Assembly (NCBI GenBank): GCA_002441005.1
Contig: DJWO01000010.1
Span: forward strand, 237,593-301,592
DNA: 64,000 nt
DNA from: Candidatus Aminicenantes bacterium UBA6228
Lineage (GTDB): Bacteria; Acidobacteriota; Aminicenantia; Aminicenantales; Saccharicenantaceae
Direction: 5' to 3'
This document shows positions 17,087-25,272 of this stretch, one piece after another. The notes under the pieces were generated by a model. It searched no databases, had not been told where the DNA came from, and saw only the letters and a program-made list of their open reading frames with translations. The translations under genes were made by a program, and so were the position numbers. The stretch's first letter is position 1; each line of letters opens with the position of its first letter.

Positions 17087-18724
17087 CTATTTAGATTCTT
17101 TTTTGCCTGGTTTCTGATATTTTTTGGGTCCAAGAGGTTGCCATTCGCCGTAGGATTCCTCAGACAGGCGACACTGACCTTCTGATGTCCAGGTATAACC
17201 ATAATTATAGCCGAACCACAGATACTGGTCGCCGCCACCGTTTTCAGTGGTGATAATGTAGCGGGCAGCTACATTGCCAATGCCCAGGGCCCGGCCGCCG
17301 GGTACCTCGACATCGCCTTTGTTGGCGTCGAATGGAATCCAGCCGTAGGGCGGCAGATAAACTTCATTCCAGCGGTGGAAAACATCGTCGTAACTGGCGT
17401 CATCGCCCCGGAGGCTGACCGTGCCGACATAGCGGGCTGGCAGGCCGAGAGCCCGGCAGAGGGCGATCAGGGAATAAGTATATTCCGAACAGGAAGCAGT
17501 CCCGCGGCGCAGGACAGTTGGAGCTGGATTCCAGCCGCCAACCGGTTTAAGGTTATAGCTCAGATGATCAATTAAATATTCATAGATTTTCCTGGCAAGC
17601 CAGTAGGGATTTTTTTCGCCGCCGGCGATTTTTTTAGCCAGCTCCTGAATAAAGGGATCGTGGATACAATATTTATCGCCATCGGCCAGATATTTTTCTT
17701 TTATCTCGGCAGGAATCTGGTCAAGGCTGCCGACTTTATCCGGATAGATAAAATACTCAACCGCATAGATTCGGGCTTTGGCTGCCCAGCCGGTTTGAAT
17801 CAGGGCCGGTGCTTTTAGATTCTTAAAATTAAAATGAGCCAGCTGCTGTCCCCAGGCGTCTTTGATCATTTCTGTCGGTTTAGACAGAAATTCAACCGGA
17901 GAGAGAAGTTGCTGATTATCGCGGCTGGCCGGGACAGGGAGGTAAATATCAAGATTGGTGACGAGGCCAGGACCATAATTACGAAATTCCTTGACGAAGC
18001 GGAGCTCCAGTTCTTTTTCGTCCCAGAGAGTCATAATCTCATCGTCAAAAACTTTTACCCGGTAGAGCTCATCATTTTCATAATCGACATTCCACAGATA
18101 CTCGCCATCGAAAGCCAGACCCGTCGGGAAGGGGCCATAAGAACGGAGCGAAGACAGGCACCAGCCTGAAGAAGGATCAACCAGAAAAATGCGGTCGAGG
18201 GAACGGTCCGTTATCCAGAGGTAGTGCCCGTCAAACTCCAGGCCGGCCGGTTCACTGCCGGGCGAGGGGAAAGTCTGAATCATCATGCCATCGACCGGTG
18301 AAACCCGCAGCAGGCTCTTCTGGCGAACATCGGTCATCCACAGGTCGTGGCCATCCCAGGCGAGATCGCGGGGCAGGTCGCTATTGGATTCCAGAGCCTT
18401 CAGGACAGCACCTGTCTCCGGGTCAAGACAGTAAACCAGCCTTTCAGCTGAATCAACATGCCAGAGATACTTTCCATCCCAGGCTAAGCCCTCCGGATGA
18501 AAACCAGGAGTGTCAAATGATTTGATTATTTTCCCTGAAGCTGGATCGAGCTTAAAAATCTTATCCAGCCGGCTATCAGCCAGCCAGAGATAATGGCCAT
18601 CATAAGCCAGACCCGTCGGGCAGGGTCCAGGAGTCTTAATAACCTTGACCACCTCGCCAACTCTGGCCTGGGCCAGCGAAAATAAAAATAGGACCATCAA
18701 GGTGAGACCAATGACCTTTTTCAT
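17087..18724 (-). CDS. Exported protein with an N-terminal beta-propeller and a transglutaminase-like domain
   Basis: The protein has 545 residues from the ATG at 18724, which follows CAGGAGGAAGAA; a longer frame would begin inside the adjacent repeat element. A signal peptide (LTLMVLFLFSLAQA) is followed by five repeats of about 43 residues (residues ~20-240), each with P-x-GLA-x-DG-x-YLW and a D-x-x-x-D-x-I/L-x-x-x-DP pattern, i.e. propeller blades. The C-terminal transglutaminase-like domain has the triad Cys in TASCSEYTYSLIALCRALG, His in VFHRWNEVYL and Asp in WIPFDANKG. Such domains act as peptidases or cross-linkers in the envelope. It sits between dmsB and dmsC. Confidence 0.85.
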   Translation of the reverse strand: MKKVIGLTLMVLFLFSLAQARVGEVVKVIKTPGPCPTGLAYDGHYLWLADSRLDKIFKLDPASGKIIKSFDTPGFHPEGLAWDGKYLWHVDSAERLVYCLDPETGAVLKALESNSDLPRDLAWDGHDLWMTDVRQKSLLRVSPVDGMMIQTFPSPGSEPAGLEFDGHYLWITDRSLDRIFLVDPSSGWCLSSLRSYGPFPTGLAFDGEYLWNVDYENDELYRVKVFDDEIMTLWDEKELELRFVKEFRNYGPGLVTNLDIYLPVPASRDNQQLLSPVEFLSKPTEMIKDAWGQQLAHFNFKNLKAPALIQTGWAAKARIYAVEYFIYPDKVGSLDQIPAEIKEKYLADGDKYCIHDPFIQELAKKIAGGEKNPYWLARKIYEYLIDHLSYNLKPVGGWNPAPTVLRRGTASCSEYTYSLIALCRALGLPARYVGTVSLRGDDASYDDVFHRWNEVYLPPYGWIPFDANKGDVEVPGGRALGIGNVAARYIITTENGGGDQYLWFGYNYGYTWTSEGQCRLSEESYGEWQPLGPKKYQKPGKKESK

Positions 18725-18735
18725 TTCTTCCTCCT

Positions 18736-18970
18736 GAAAATGGGGACACAATCTATATTTCCTAATTTTTCGTCCCCCGGTCTATTATATGAATCAAATC
18801 CTTTTTTGCCAATGGCCTTTTTATCCAGCTGGATATGTCTTGGGGTGGCAGCAGACTTCAGTCGATCTATTTCATAGCCGAAACTATGGGAGTCAAAGAT
18901 AAAAAATGTTAAAGGGACACACATCTACACCTCTAAAAAATAGGAAATATAGATTGTGTCCCCTGTTTTC
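18736..18970. repeat. Inverted-repeat element A (family 1, MITE-like, ~235 bp)
   Basis: The ends are near-perfect inverted repeats: GGGGACACAATCTATATTT then CCTA at 18742-18764, and its complement at 18941-18963. The interior shares TTTTGCCAATGGC and CTGGAT with element B at 25.0 kb, so the two are homologous. A degenerate internal end-like copy (GGGACACACATCTACACC) is at 18914-18931. No open reading frame of note lies inside. The element fits exactly between the stop codon of the barrel gene and the ribosome binding site of the transglutaminase gene. Confidence 0.85.
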
Positions 18971-19577
18971 AGAAACTGAAGCCAAGGCCACCGTTGAGAC
19001 GCAGGCCGCCCAGGTCTACCTCGACATCATAAGGCTTGACCTTCAGGCTTCCATATTTGACCTCAGCCGAAATGAACAGCCTTTTCAGCGGAAAGTATTT
19101 AATTCCGCCGGCTACAATCAGGCCTGTTTTATTCCCATCGACCGGATAATCGCTGACATATTCGCTGTCAATTAGCTGCTTGTAGGAGTAAAAGCCCAGG
19201 CCTATCCTGGCATAAGGAGCAATATTCATCAGCCTTAACTCGTAGCCAGCAAAGATTTCGCCCCCTTTGACTGATAGCTCGGCCGATTCTTCATAAATCC
19301 CAATGACTCCATCTTTTTTAAACCCGGCCTCATAGCCACCGCCAATCATCAGCCCTTTCCAGATCAAAGTGACACTGGGGAAAAAGTTCGTCCCCTGGCC
19401 ATAGACATCTTTGAGCTCTGAATTATTTAAGGTTCTCAAGCCGAAAGACAGCCCAACTTCAATCTTTGGTTTAATTCCTGCCGCCAGGCTTTGACCGGCC
19501 AAAAAAGCTAAGGACAAAGCCAAACAGACAATGATTTTAATATTTTTGATATTTCGCGCTATAATTTTTCTCTTCAT
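18969..19577 (-). CDS. Outer-membrane beta-barrel protein
   Basis: The 202-residue protein has a signal peptide (IIVCLALSLAFLAGQSLAA). Alternating hydrophobic/polar strands follow, for example KIEVGLSFGLRTL, LIWKGLMIGGGYEAGF, GEIFAGYELRLMNIAPYARIGLGFYSY and LRLNGGLGFSF. The chain ends in Phe, the usual C-terminal signal for outer-membrane barrel insertion. About eight strands fit an OmpA/OmpW-sized barrel. The start follows AAGGGGAAGAAA. It lies 10 bases downstream of the C1 peptidase, so the two are probably co-transcribed. Its stop codon overlaps the end of repeat element A. Confidence 0.75.
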   Translation of the reverse strand: MKRKIIARNIKNIKIIVCLALSLAFLAGQSLAAGIKPKIEVGLSFGLRTLNNSELKDVYGQGTNFFPSVTLIWKGLMIGGGYEAGFKKDGVIGIYEESAELSVKGGEIFAGYELRLMNIAPYARIGLGFYSYKQLIDSEYVSDYPVDGNKTGLIVAGGIKYFPLKRLFISAEVKYGSLKVKPYDVEVDLGGLRLNGGLGFSF

Positions 19578-19587
19578 TTTCTTCCCC

Positions 19588-21426
19588 TTATTTCGAATCA
19601 GACAGGTTCCTGGCTGCCACTTTGGTCCGGTAAGATTTGGTCTTTTCAGCTTTAACCGGTACCAGCGGAGAAGCTGAAATCGTCACCGGGTCACTTTCTC
19701 TTTCATATTCATCAACCACCGTCACCTGATAGGTATAAATGCCGGGATTCCTCAGCCCTCGATCATCGAAAGTATACCGGGTGCCATCAACCGTCGCCAG
19801 GAGCGAGTAGGTACTTTCATTATTGGCTTTGCGATAGATCTTGTGGCTGACAATATTCGTACCGTTGGCCGGATTGGCTGCCCAGGACAGGCGGTTAATG
19901 TTCTCTTTGAAAAAGATAAAATTGTTTTCAAGTTGCGATAAGCGGAGATTAATTGGTGGGTAGATGGGAGTCAGCCCGGCAAAAGCCTTAAGGCAAATAT
20001 CATAATCAAAATAATCGGTAAGAGCATCCCACCCGGTTCCATCCACACTGATTAAACACATCCCGGGGTTTGAGGCGGCCGATGAAGAATAGCCTTCGAT
20101 GCGTCCTTCTGCCGGGATTGGATAGTTATAGCCAACTGTCCTTAACTTTAAAACCACTGAAAAGTACTGACCAGCTGTAAGAGCAACTGGATTATCAAGT
20201 TCTACTGTAAAATAGCCAGGCGAATTTATTGACCCACTTTTAGTAGACTTAAGTTCTCCTGACCTCGGCTGTCCCTGGGCTACGCCCACATAGATATAGA
20301 TTTCATAGTAGTTCTCTGTCGAGGAGGTGTAAAAGCCAACAGCTTCCAGCGGCAGACCAGACTGTGCCTGGAAAACATTGGCCATCCAGGCGGTATCCTG
20401 GCCATAGCCCAGGCTGGTGATCCAACCTAAGGGATCATATTGGTAATTAACCAAATATTTTCCTGGATTTTCAGCTTTAACCACCCCCAGAATGCCCCCC
20501 CGCCCGAAATAGGCATCATAATAAGAAACATAAAAATAACCATGATCTCCCCAGCTCGAGCCCCAGCTATTTTTGACAATAAAGGCGCCGTTTCCCTCTG
20601 GTGCTGAGCTGAATTTGGCCGCCTCAAAATTATCATCCCAGCCAACTATGGCCACGGCATGACCGCCGCCAGTGTTACCAGGATTATAATAGGTCTTATT
20701 AGTTGAGTTATAGCTGCTGTCATCCCAGACCATATCGGTATAGACTGCTCCATAATTCATCACTGCCTCTTTAATCAGATTATTATCCAGAGGACCAGAC
20801 CTGGGAGGGATCCCCATGACTTCATGCACATGTTTAACAGCCGATAGACCATTACCTGAAACATAAGGATCATCTGTTTCATTGACAGGTCCTGACCATC
20901 TGGCCAGATAAGCAATAGCCATATCCAAAGTTCCACCGTAACATGGTTCATAGTCGAAACCGTGATTGTTAATCAGATGTTCCTCAGAAAAATCACGTGG
21001 TTCTACCGGCATTAAAAAAGATTCTAAGGAGCCATAGGTGGCAAAGGCCCAGCACGAGCCGCAGCTTCCCTGGTTTCTGACCGGGGTTAGCTTGTTCATT
21101 GTCCGCAGATCATAAGAAACAGGCAAATCGATTTGCCGCGATCGGCCAGCTGACAAATTCTTTAAATAAGATAAATCACGAGGACCGGGGATTAAGCCTA
21201 AGGGGTGTCCTTCGGCTGTATAATGTAAAACCTTAAGCTGGTTGGAAAGATATTCAAGAAAAGCCTTGTTGACCGGGGCCACGGATAGCTTTCTGTCCTG
21301 AGCAGTTAATATCCCGGAAAAAGCTCCAAGCCCAAGAAGGATAAAAAGCAAGATGATGATTGGGATTCTTTTTCTCTTCAAAGATAAGGATAAAGATTCT
21401 TTTTGTTTATAAGCCTCAGCTTTCAT
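19588..21426 (-). CDS. Exported C1 (papain-like) cysteine peptidase with C-terminal accessory domains
   Basis: The protein has 612 residues from the ATG after GGGAGGCACA. A signal/anchor segment (PIIILLFILLGLGAFSG) precedes a short propeptide. The papain fold shows LPVSYDLRT, the oxyanion Gln and catalytic Cys in VRNQGSCGSCWAF, His in GGGHAVAIVGWDD and Asn in IVKNSWGSSWGDHGYFYVSY. Residues ~315-480 match the lectin-like domain usually following bacterial C1 peptidases (NVFQAQSGLPLEAVGFYT, FSVVLKL). A fibronectin-III-like domain (YRKANNESTYSLLATVDG) ends the chain. It is probably a secreted or surface enzyme of protein catabolism, co-transcribed with the downstream barrel protein. Confidence 0.93.
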   Translation of the reverse strand: MKAEAYKQKESLSLSLKRKRIPIIILLFILLGLGAFSGILTAQDRKLSVAPVNKAFLEYLSNQLKVLHYTAEGHPLGLIPGPRDLSYLKNLSAGRSRQIDLPVSYDLRTMNKLTPVRNQGSCGSCWAFATYGSLESFLMPVEPRDFSEEHLINNHGFDYEPCYGGTLDMAIAYLARWSGPVNETDDPYVSGNGLSAVKHVHEVMGIPPRSGPLDNNLIKEAVMNYGAVYTDMVWDDSSYNSTNKTYYNPGNTGGGHAVAIVGWDDNFEAAKFSSAPEGNGAFIVKNSWGSSWGDHGYFYVSYYDAYFGRGGILGVVKAENPGKYLVNYQYDPLGWITSLGYGQDTAWMANVFQAQSGLPLEAVGFYTSSTENYYEIYIYVGVAQGQPRSGELKSTKSGSINSPGYFTVELDNPVALTAGQYFSVVLKLRTVGYNYPIPAEGRIEGYSSSAASNPGMCLISVDGTGWDALTDYFDYDICLKAFAGLTPIYPPINLRLSQLENNFIFFKENINRLSWAANPANGTNIVSHKIYRKANNESTYSLLATVDGTRYTFDDRGLRNPGIYTYQVTVVDEYERESDPVTISASPLVPVKAEKTKSYRTKVAARNLSDSK

Positions 21427-21501
21427 TGTGCCTCCCTTCAAACAAAAGGATCATCAGTTAAACCGAAATTACAAAAAATGCAGCTACCTGTCAAGTTTAA
21501 T

Positions 21502-22137
21502 TTAGACCTCTTCTCTGTTGCTGACCGTAACATCGCCTGGCCTGGCCTTAGCAGCGGTAGGATGCAGCTTTATTATAAACGATGGTCGAGTCATAGCCTC
21601 AGCGGGCAAAGGAAAGACAGTTCTTACCAGGCCGTATTTTTCCATAAGTTTATCGAGTGGTCCAAAATCCAGGGCCCTCATTGGACAGGCATTGACACAG
21701 GCCGGTTGCTCGCCTTTATCAACCAGGTCCACACACAGGTCGCACTTAGTCATTCGCCCTGCTTTTACATCATACTGGGGCGCCCCATAAGGGCAGCTCC
21801 ACTCGCAATAGCGGCAGCCCAGGCACTTTTTCCGGTCAATAAGGACTATTCCGTCAGGCCTTTTGCTTATAGCTCCGGAGGGACAACCTTTGAGGCAAAC
21901 CGGCTCCTCACAATGATTGCAGCCCAGCGAAAGATTATAGGCAATTAGATCAGGCACCCAGTTATTTCCAACCCTCAGCCACCGGCCGCCGCTGAGCTCA
22001 TAGACCCGCCGCCACCTGACCCCGGCCGGCCAGTTGTTTTTATCACGGCAGGCCAGGACACAGCTTTTACAGGCCGAGCAGGCACTGGAGTCAAAGAAAA
22101 AGGCATACTGGTTCTGACCCGGCTGGCTGTTTTTCAT
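21502..22137 (-). CDS. dmsB: DmsB-type 4Fe-4S ferredoxin subunit
   Basis: It carries electrons from the membrane anchor to the molybdopterin subunit. Four cysteine clusters are intact, enough for four [4Fe-4S] centres: CSACKSCVLAC, CNHCEEPVCLKGC, CLGCRYCEWSC and CDLCVDLVDKGEQPACVNAC. The protein has 211 residues from the ATG at 22137, which has AAGGAAG nine bases upstream and gives the usual short DmsB N-terminus before the first cluster; a start at 22176 would overlap dmsA by 14 bases. It follows dmsA directly. No signal peptide is present. Confidence 0.92.
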   Translation of the reverse strand: MKNSQPGQNQYAFFFDSSACSACKSCVLACRDKNNWPAGVRWRRVYELSGGRWLRVGNNWVPDLIAYNLSLGCNHCEEPVCLKGCPSGAISKRPDGIVLIDRKKCLGCRYCEWSCPYGAPQYDVKAGRMTKCDLCVDLVDKGEQPACVNACPMRALDFGPLDKLMEKYGLVRTVFPLPAEAMTRPSFIIKLHPTAAKARPGDVTVSNREEV

Positions 22138-22162
22138 GTTTTCGGCTTCCTTCGCTTGTTGC

Positions 22163-24463
22163 TTACTTCTCTTCATATTTTTCCGCCTGAACCATTATGG
22201 TGTGCTGGGTATTGCCAAAAGCATAGGGTGACCAGCGTTCCGAGGTCAGCACATTGATATTTCCCCCGCGATCCAGTCCATCCTCATCCGGCTCCCACCA
22301 GGCTCCCTGAGGAATGGCCACCACCCCCGGCCTGATTTTAAGCGTCACCCGGCAGGGCAAAATCAAAGCGCCGCGCTCATTAAAAACTTTAACCGCCTGC
22401 CCGGTCTTTATTCCCCGTTCCTCAGCATCAACCGGATTGATAAAGACCCGCTGCGGAAAAGCTTCTCTGAGCCAGTCGTTATTGTGATGGGTCGAATGAA
22501 CGCGGGCTAAATAATGATGGCCGATGGCCTGGAGCGGGTACTTTTTTGCCTCCACCCCGAACGGGCTTTCCCATTCCTGGATATATTTAGGAACCGGCGG
22601 AATCTCAACCGGTTTTCTCAGCTGGTGGAGCGCGGCCGAAAATATTTCAATCTTTCCTGAGGCTGTGGGCAGCGGATACTTTTCAGGATCGCGTCTAAAA
22701 TCTTCAAAAGCAATGGCCGGGTTGCTGACCGGTCTGGCCCAGACGCCGAGATTTTTCTCCAGCAATTCATCCAGCGAGGGTAAATCAGGAAAGCGCGTCT
22801 GCCGATAAACATCAAGCATCCACTCTACCCACTGTTTTTCATCCCGCCCTTCAGTGTATTTCTCACCAAAGCCGAGGCGCTTAGCTACTTCGGCACAGAT
22901 AGCATAATCACTTTTGGTTTCGGGTAGTGGCTCGAGTATTTTTGGCATCAGGATAACTTCATCGCCATATTTCCAGCCGTCCTCGAGTCCCCAGGTTTCA
23001 AATTGAGTGCAGGCGGGAAGCACCACATCTGCGAAGCGGGCGGTCGGCGTCATAAATTGTTCATGGACAACAATAAATTCGACCAGGCTCTCATCGCTTA
23101 AAATTTTTGCTGTGCGGTTGGTATTGGCATGCTGATTGATGAGGCAATTGCTGGCGACGACATAAAGAAGCTTGATATTGTTATCGAGCTTCGGCACGCC
23201 TACAACGCCATCTTCCGGCCCCATTTCGCGGCCGCGAAGGACCGCTTCTGTCCAGAGAAAACTCGGGATCGAAGCTTTTACCGGGTTCTCACCAACGGGA
23301 AAAACCAGCCAGAATGGACCGCCGTCCGGGGCCTGATTGCCGAGACCGCTGGCCCAGCCACCGTGGATACCGATATTACCAGTCAGAGCAGCCAGAACAC
23401 AGGCGGCTCTGACTGCCTGCTCGCCATAAGCCCGTCGCTGAAGGCCATAGCCTGAATAAAGCATGGCCGGTTTGGTGGTGGCATATTCACGGGCTATCCG
23501 GACAATGGTTTCGGCCGGAACTCCGCAAATGCTCTCTGCCCAGCCTGGTGTTTTGGTCAGGCCGTCCCGCCGGCCGAGGATATAATCCTTATAAGTTTCT
23601 TCAGCTTCAAATCCGGGCGGCATCTGAGTTTCATCAAAGCCGACACTGTGAGTGCGGATAAAATCAGCATCATATAAATTCTCAGTTATCATCACATAAG
23701 CCATAGCTGACATCATGGCGGCGTCTGTTCCGGGCCTGATCGGAATCCATTCATCAGCCAGGGCAATAGCTGAGGGTGTTAAGCGCGGATCAAGGCAGAC
23801 CACCTTAGCTCCTCTTTCTCTGGCCAGTTTGACGAAATACTCGCTGTTGGTGCCATCGCGCATTTCCGCCGGGTTCCAGCTCCACATCAGAATGTAGCGG
23901 CTGTTCAACCAGTCCTGCCGCTGGTTACCGGTCGTGGTGGTGCCATAAACCGTCAGAGTCGCCGGCGTGATGCAGGCCCAGGAATAAGAGTTATAAAAGC
24001 CGAGGCAGCCGCCAAAAAGATGCAGAAGCCGGGTGGCTGTCTGGCGGCCATTGATTTGATTGTAGCTGCCTGTGCCATAAGGGACAAAAAGGGCCGAGTT
24101 GCCATATTTCCCCTTGACCCGGCTGAGTTCCGAAGCCACCAGGTCAAGAGCTTCATCCCAGGAAATTCTCTCAAACTTGCCTTCGCCTCGACGCCCGGTG
24201 CGTCTGAGCGGATAGCGCAGGCGGTCTGGATGATACTGACGACGGCGGTAAGCCCGGCCACGCGGGCAGGGCCGGAGTTGCGGCGCTTCAATCGTGTCGG
24301 GCCGGTCATCGCCATCAATTCTGGTGATCACCCCATCCTTGAGATAAATCCTCAGGAGACAACGACCACCGCAATTATGCGAGGGGCAGCCGGTGCGAAT
24401 CATCACCTCACCCCTGGAGGAAGCTATGGCTGCTTTTTTATTGACGTTTTGCTGGCTGCTCAT
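22163..24463 (-). CDS. dmsA: DmsA-type molybdopterin oxidoreductase (DMSO/TMAO-reductase family catalytic subunit)
   Basis: The 766-residue protein aligns in order with E. coli DmsA from memory: RGRAYRRRQYHPDRLRYPLR, GEGKFERISWDEA, DEWIPIRPGTDAAM, AYVMITENL, NCLINQHANTNRT, PLPTASGKIEIFS and GGNINVLTSERWSPYA. Cys26, 31, 35 and 66 can bind the FS0 [4Fe-4S] cluster. The Mo ligand is probably Ser161 in NSYSWAC, aligned with the DmsA Ser. Unlike E. coli DmsA, the N-terminus has no twin-arginine signal, predicting a cytoplasmic enzyme. The physiological acceptor (DMSO, TMAO or another oxide) is unknown. The start lacks a strong ribosome binding site. Confidence 0.92.
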   Translation of the reverse strand: MSSQQNVNKKAAIASSRGEVMIRTGCPSHNCGGRCLLRIYLKDGVITRIDGDDRPDTIEAPQLRPCPRGRAYRRRQYHPDRLRYPLRRTGRRGEGKFERISWDEALDLVASELSRVKGKYGNSALFVPYGTGSYNQINGRQTATRLLHLFGGCLGFYNSYSWACITPATLTVYGTTTTGNQRQDWLNSRYILMWSWNPAEMRDGTNSEYFVKLARERGAKVVCLDPRLTPSAIALADEWIPIRPGTDAAMMSAMAYVMITENLYDADFIRTHSVGFDETQMPPGFEAEETYKDYILGRRDGLTKTPGWAESICGVPAETIVRIAREYATTKPAMLYSGYGLQRRAYGEQAVRAACVLAALTGNIGIHGGWASGLGNQAPDGGPFWLVFPVGENPVKASIPSFLWTEAVLRGREMGPEDGVVGVPKLDNNIKLLYVVASNCLINQHANTNRTAKILSDESLVEFIVVHEQFMTPTARFADVVLPACTQFETWGLEDGWKYGDEVILMPKILEPLPETKSDYAICAEVAKRLGFGEKYTEGRDEKQWVEWMLDVYRQTRFPDLPSLDELLEKNLGVWARPVSNPAIAFEDFRRDPEKYPLPTASGKIEIFSAALHQLRKPVEIPPVPKYIQEWESPFGVEAKKYPLQAIGHHYLARVHSTHHNNDWLREAFPQRVFINPVDAEERGIKTGQAVKVFNERGALILPCRVTLKIRPGVVAIPQGAWWEPDEDGLDRGGNINVLTSERWSPYAFGNTQHTIMVQAEKYEEK

Positions 24464-24519
24464 TTTTGATCTTTTTAAAAGTTTCCTTTTTTCTTCACTC
24501 TCGTTGCAACAAAAAGCCC

Positions 24520-24930
24520 TCAGAACCAGAGCTGATTTAAGTGAGTTAAGACCGCCACCACAAAAATGGCTGAAGAAACAGCCGGCCGGGAAGATAGCCG
24601 GTCTAAAAATGTCTGCGGCTGGCCCTCAATCTCAGCCAGACCATCAGTTCTGACTGAAGCGGCCTGCTTTAGCTTTCTATATTGAACCTGGCCTTTTAGT
24701 TCACCGGTCATCAGCCAGCTGGTGACAATAAAAGCTGTGACCAGAGGCGACAGGAGGATAAATTTAGCCAGACTGACCGGCTCCGTCTGAAAGATATTAC
24801 CTGAATGAAAAACCGAAGACTCAATAAAAGAGGCCAGGCTGTAGGCCAGATTAGATCCAAAAGAAAATAACAGACCGGAAATAACAATCCGAAGGCGAGA
24901 GCGGACAGGCCGGCGGTTTAAAACCTTCAT
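24520..24930 (-). pseudogene. Membrane protein of unknown function, probably 5'-truncated by repeat element B
   Basis: The frame is open from the inside of element B (around 24987) down to 24520. The residues before the first ATG at 24930 (IQAIIIEGLVAALAMK) look like real protein, while those before them (CPHF) are translated repeat sequence. No ribosome binding site precedes the ATG. The product has two to three hydrophobic segments (IVISGLLFSFGSNLAYSLASF; FILLSPLVTAFIVTSWLM; SSAIFVVAVLTHLNQLWF). This suggests that insertion of the element removed the true start. It could still be expressed from a non-AUG codon. The family is not recognised. Confidence 0.5.
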
Positions 24931-24972
24931 AGCTAAGGCGGCCACCAGACCTTCGATGATGATGGCCTGAAT

Positions 24973-25228
24973 AAAATGGGGACACAATCTATATTTCCTA
25001 ATTTTCCTAAAGCTTCTTGCCTATTATAAGGACGAAAGGTCAGTTTTGCCAATGGCTATTCTATCTTTCTGGATCGGCGGCGGCCAACTATAAACTTTTA
25101 GTGAACTTTTAGCGACAATCGGCCCGATCGATCTTATTGGTCAGGGTTATAGATTCAAGAATTGAGGGGATATTGATGAAAAAATGGTATTGAAAAATAG
25201 GAAATATAGATTGTGTCCCCTGTTTTTT
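24973..25228. repeat. Inverted-repeat element B (family 1, MITE-like, ~255 bp)
   Basis: Its ends match element A: GGGGACACAATCTATATTT then CCTA at 24978-25000, and the complement at 25198-25220. The interior shares CTATTATA, TTTTGCCAATGGC, TCTATC and CTGGAT with element A in the same order, so both derive from one ancestor. It separates the truncated membrane gene from the sugar transporter gene, which starts 45 bases beyond its right end. No complete coding region lies inside. Confidence 0.85.
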
Positions 25229-25272
25229 GGTAAGCTAAAGAACAGCCAAGATAGAGCGACTGGAGAAAAAAC

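Noticed and set aside
18725..18751. Longer N-terminus of the transglutaminase protein (starting MCPHF)
   Set aside because: Those codons are translated repeat sequence, and the ribosome binding site lies downstream of them; the same peptide appears at element B.
18906..19175. Frame crossing repeat element A into the barrel gene
   Set aside because: It reads through repeat sequence and antisense barrel coding; nothing protein-like.
21403..21948. A 181-codon rightward frame antisense to dmsB
   Set aside because: It covers the well-supported dmsB frame, has no recognisable domain and begins within the C1 peptidase leader.
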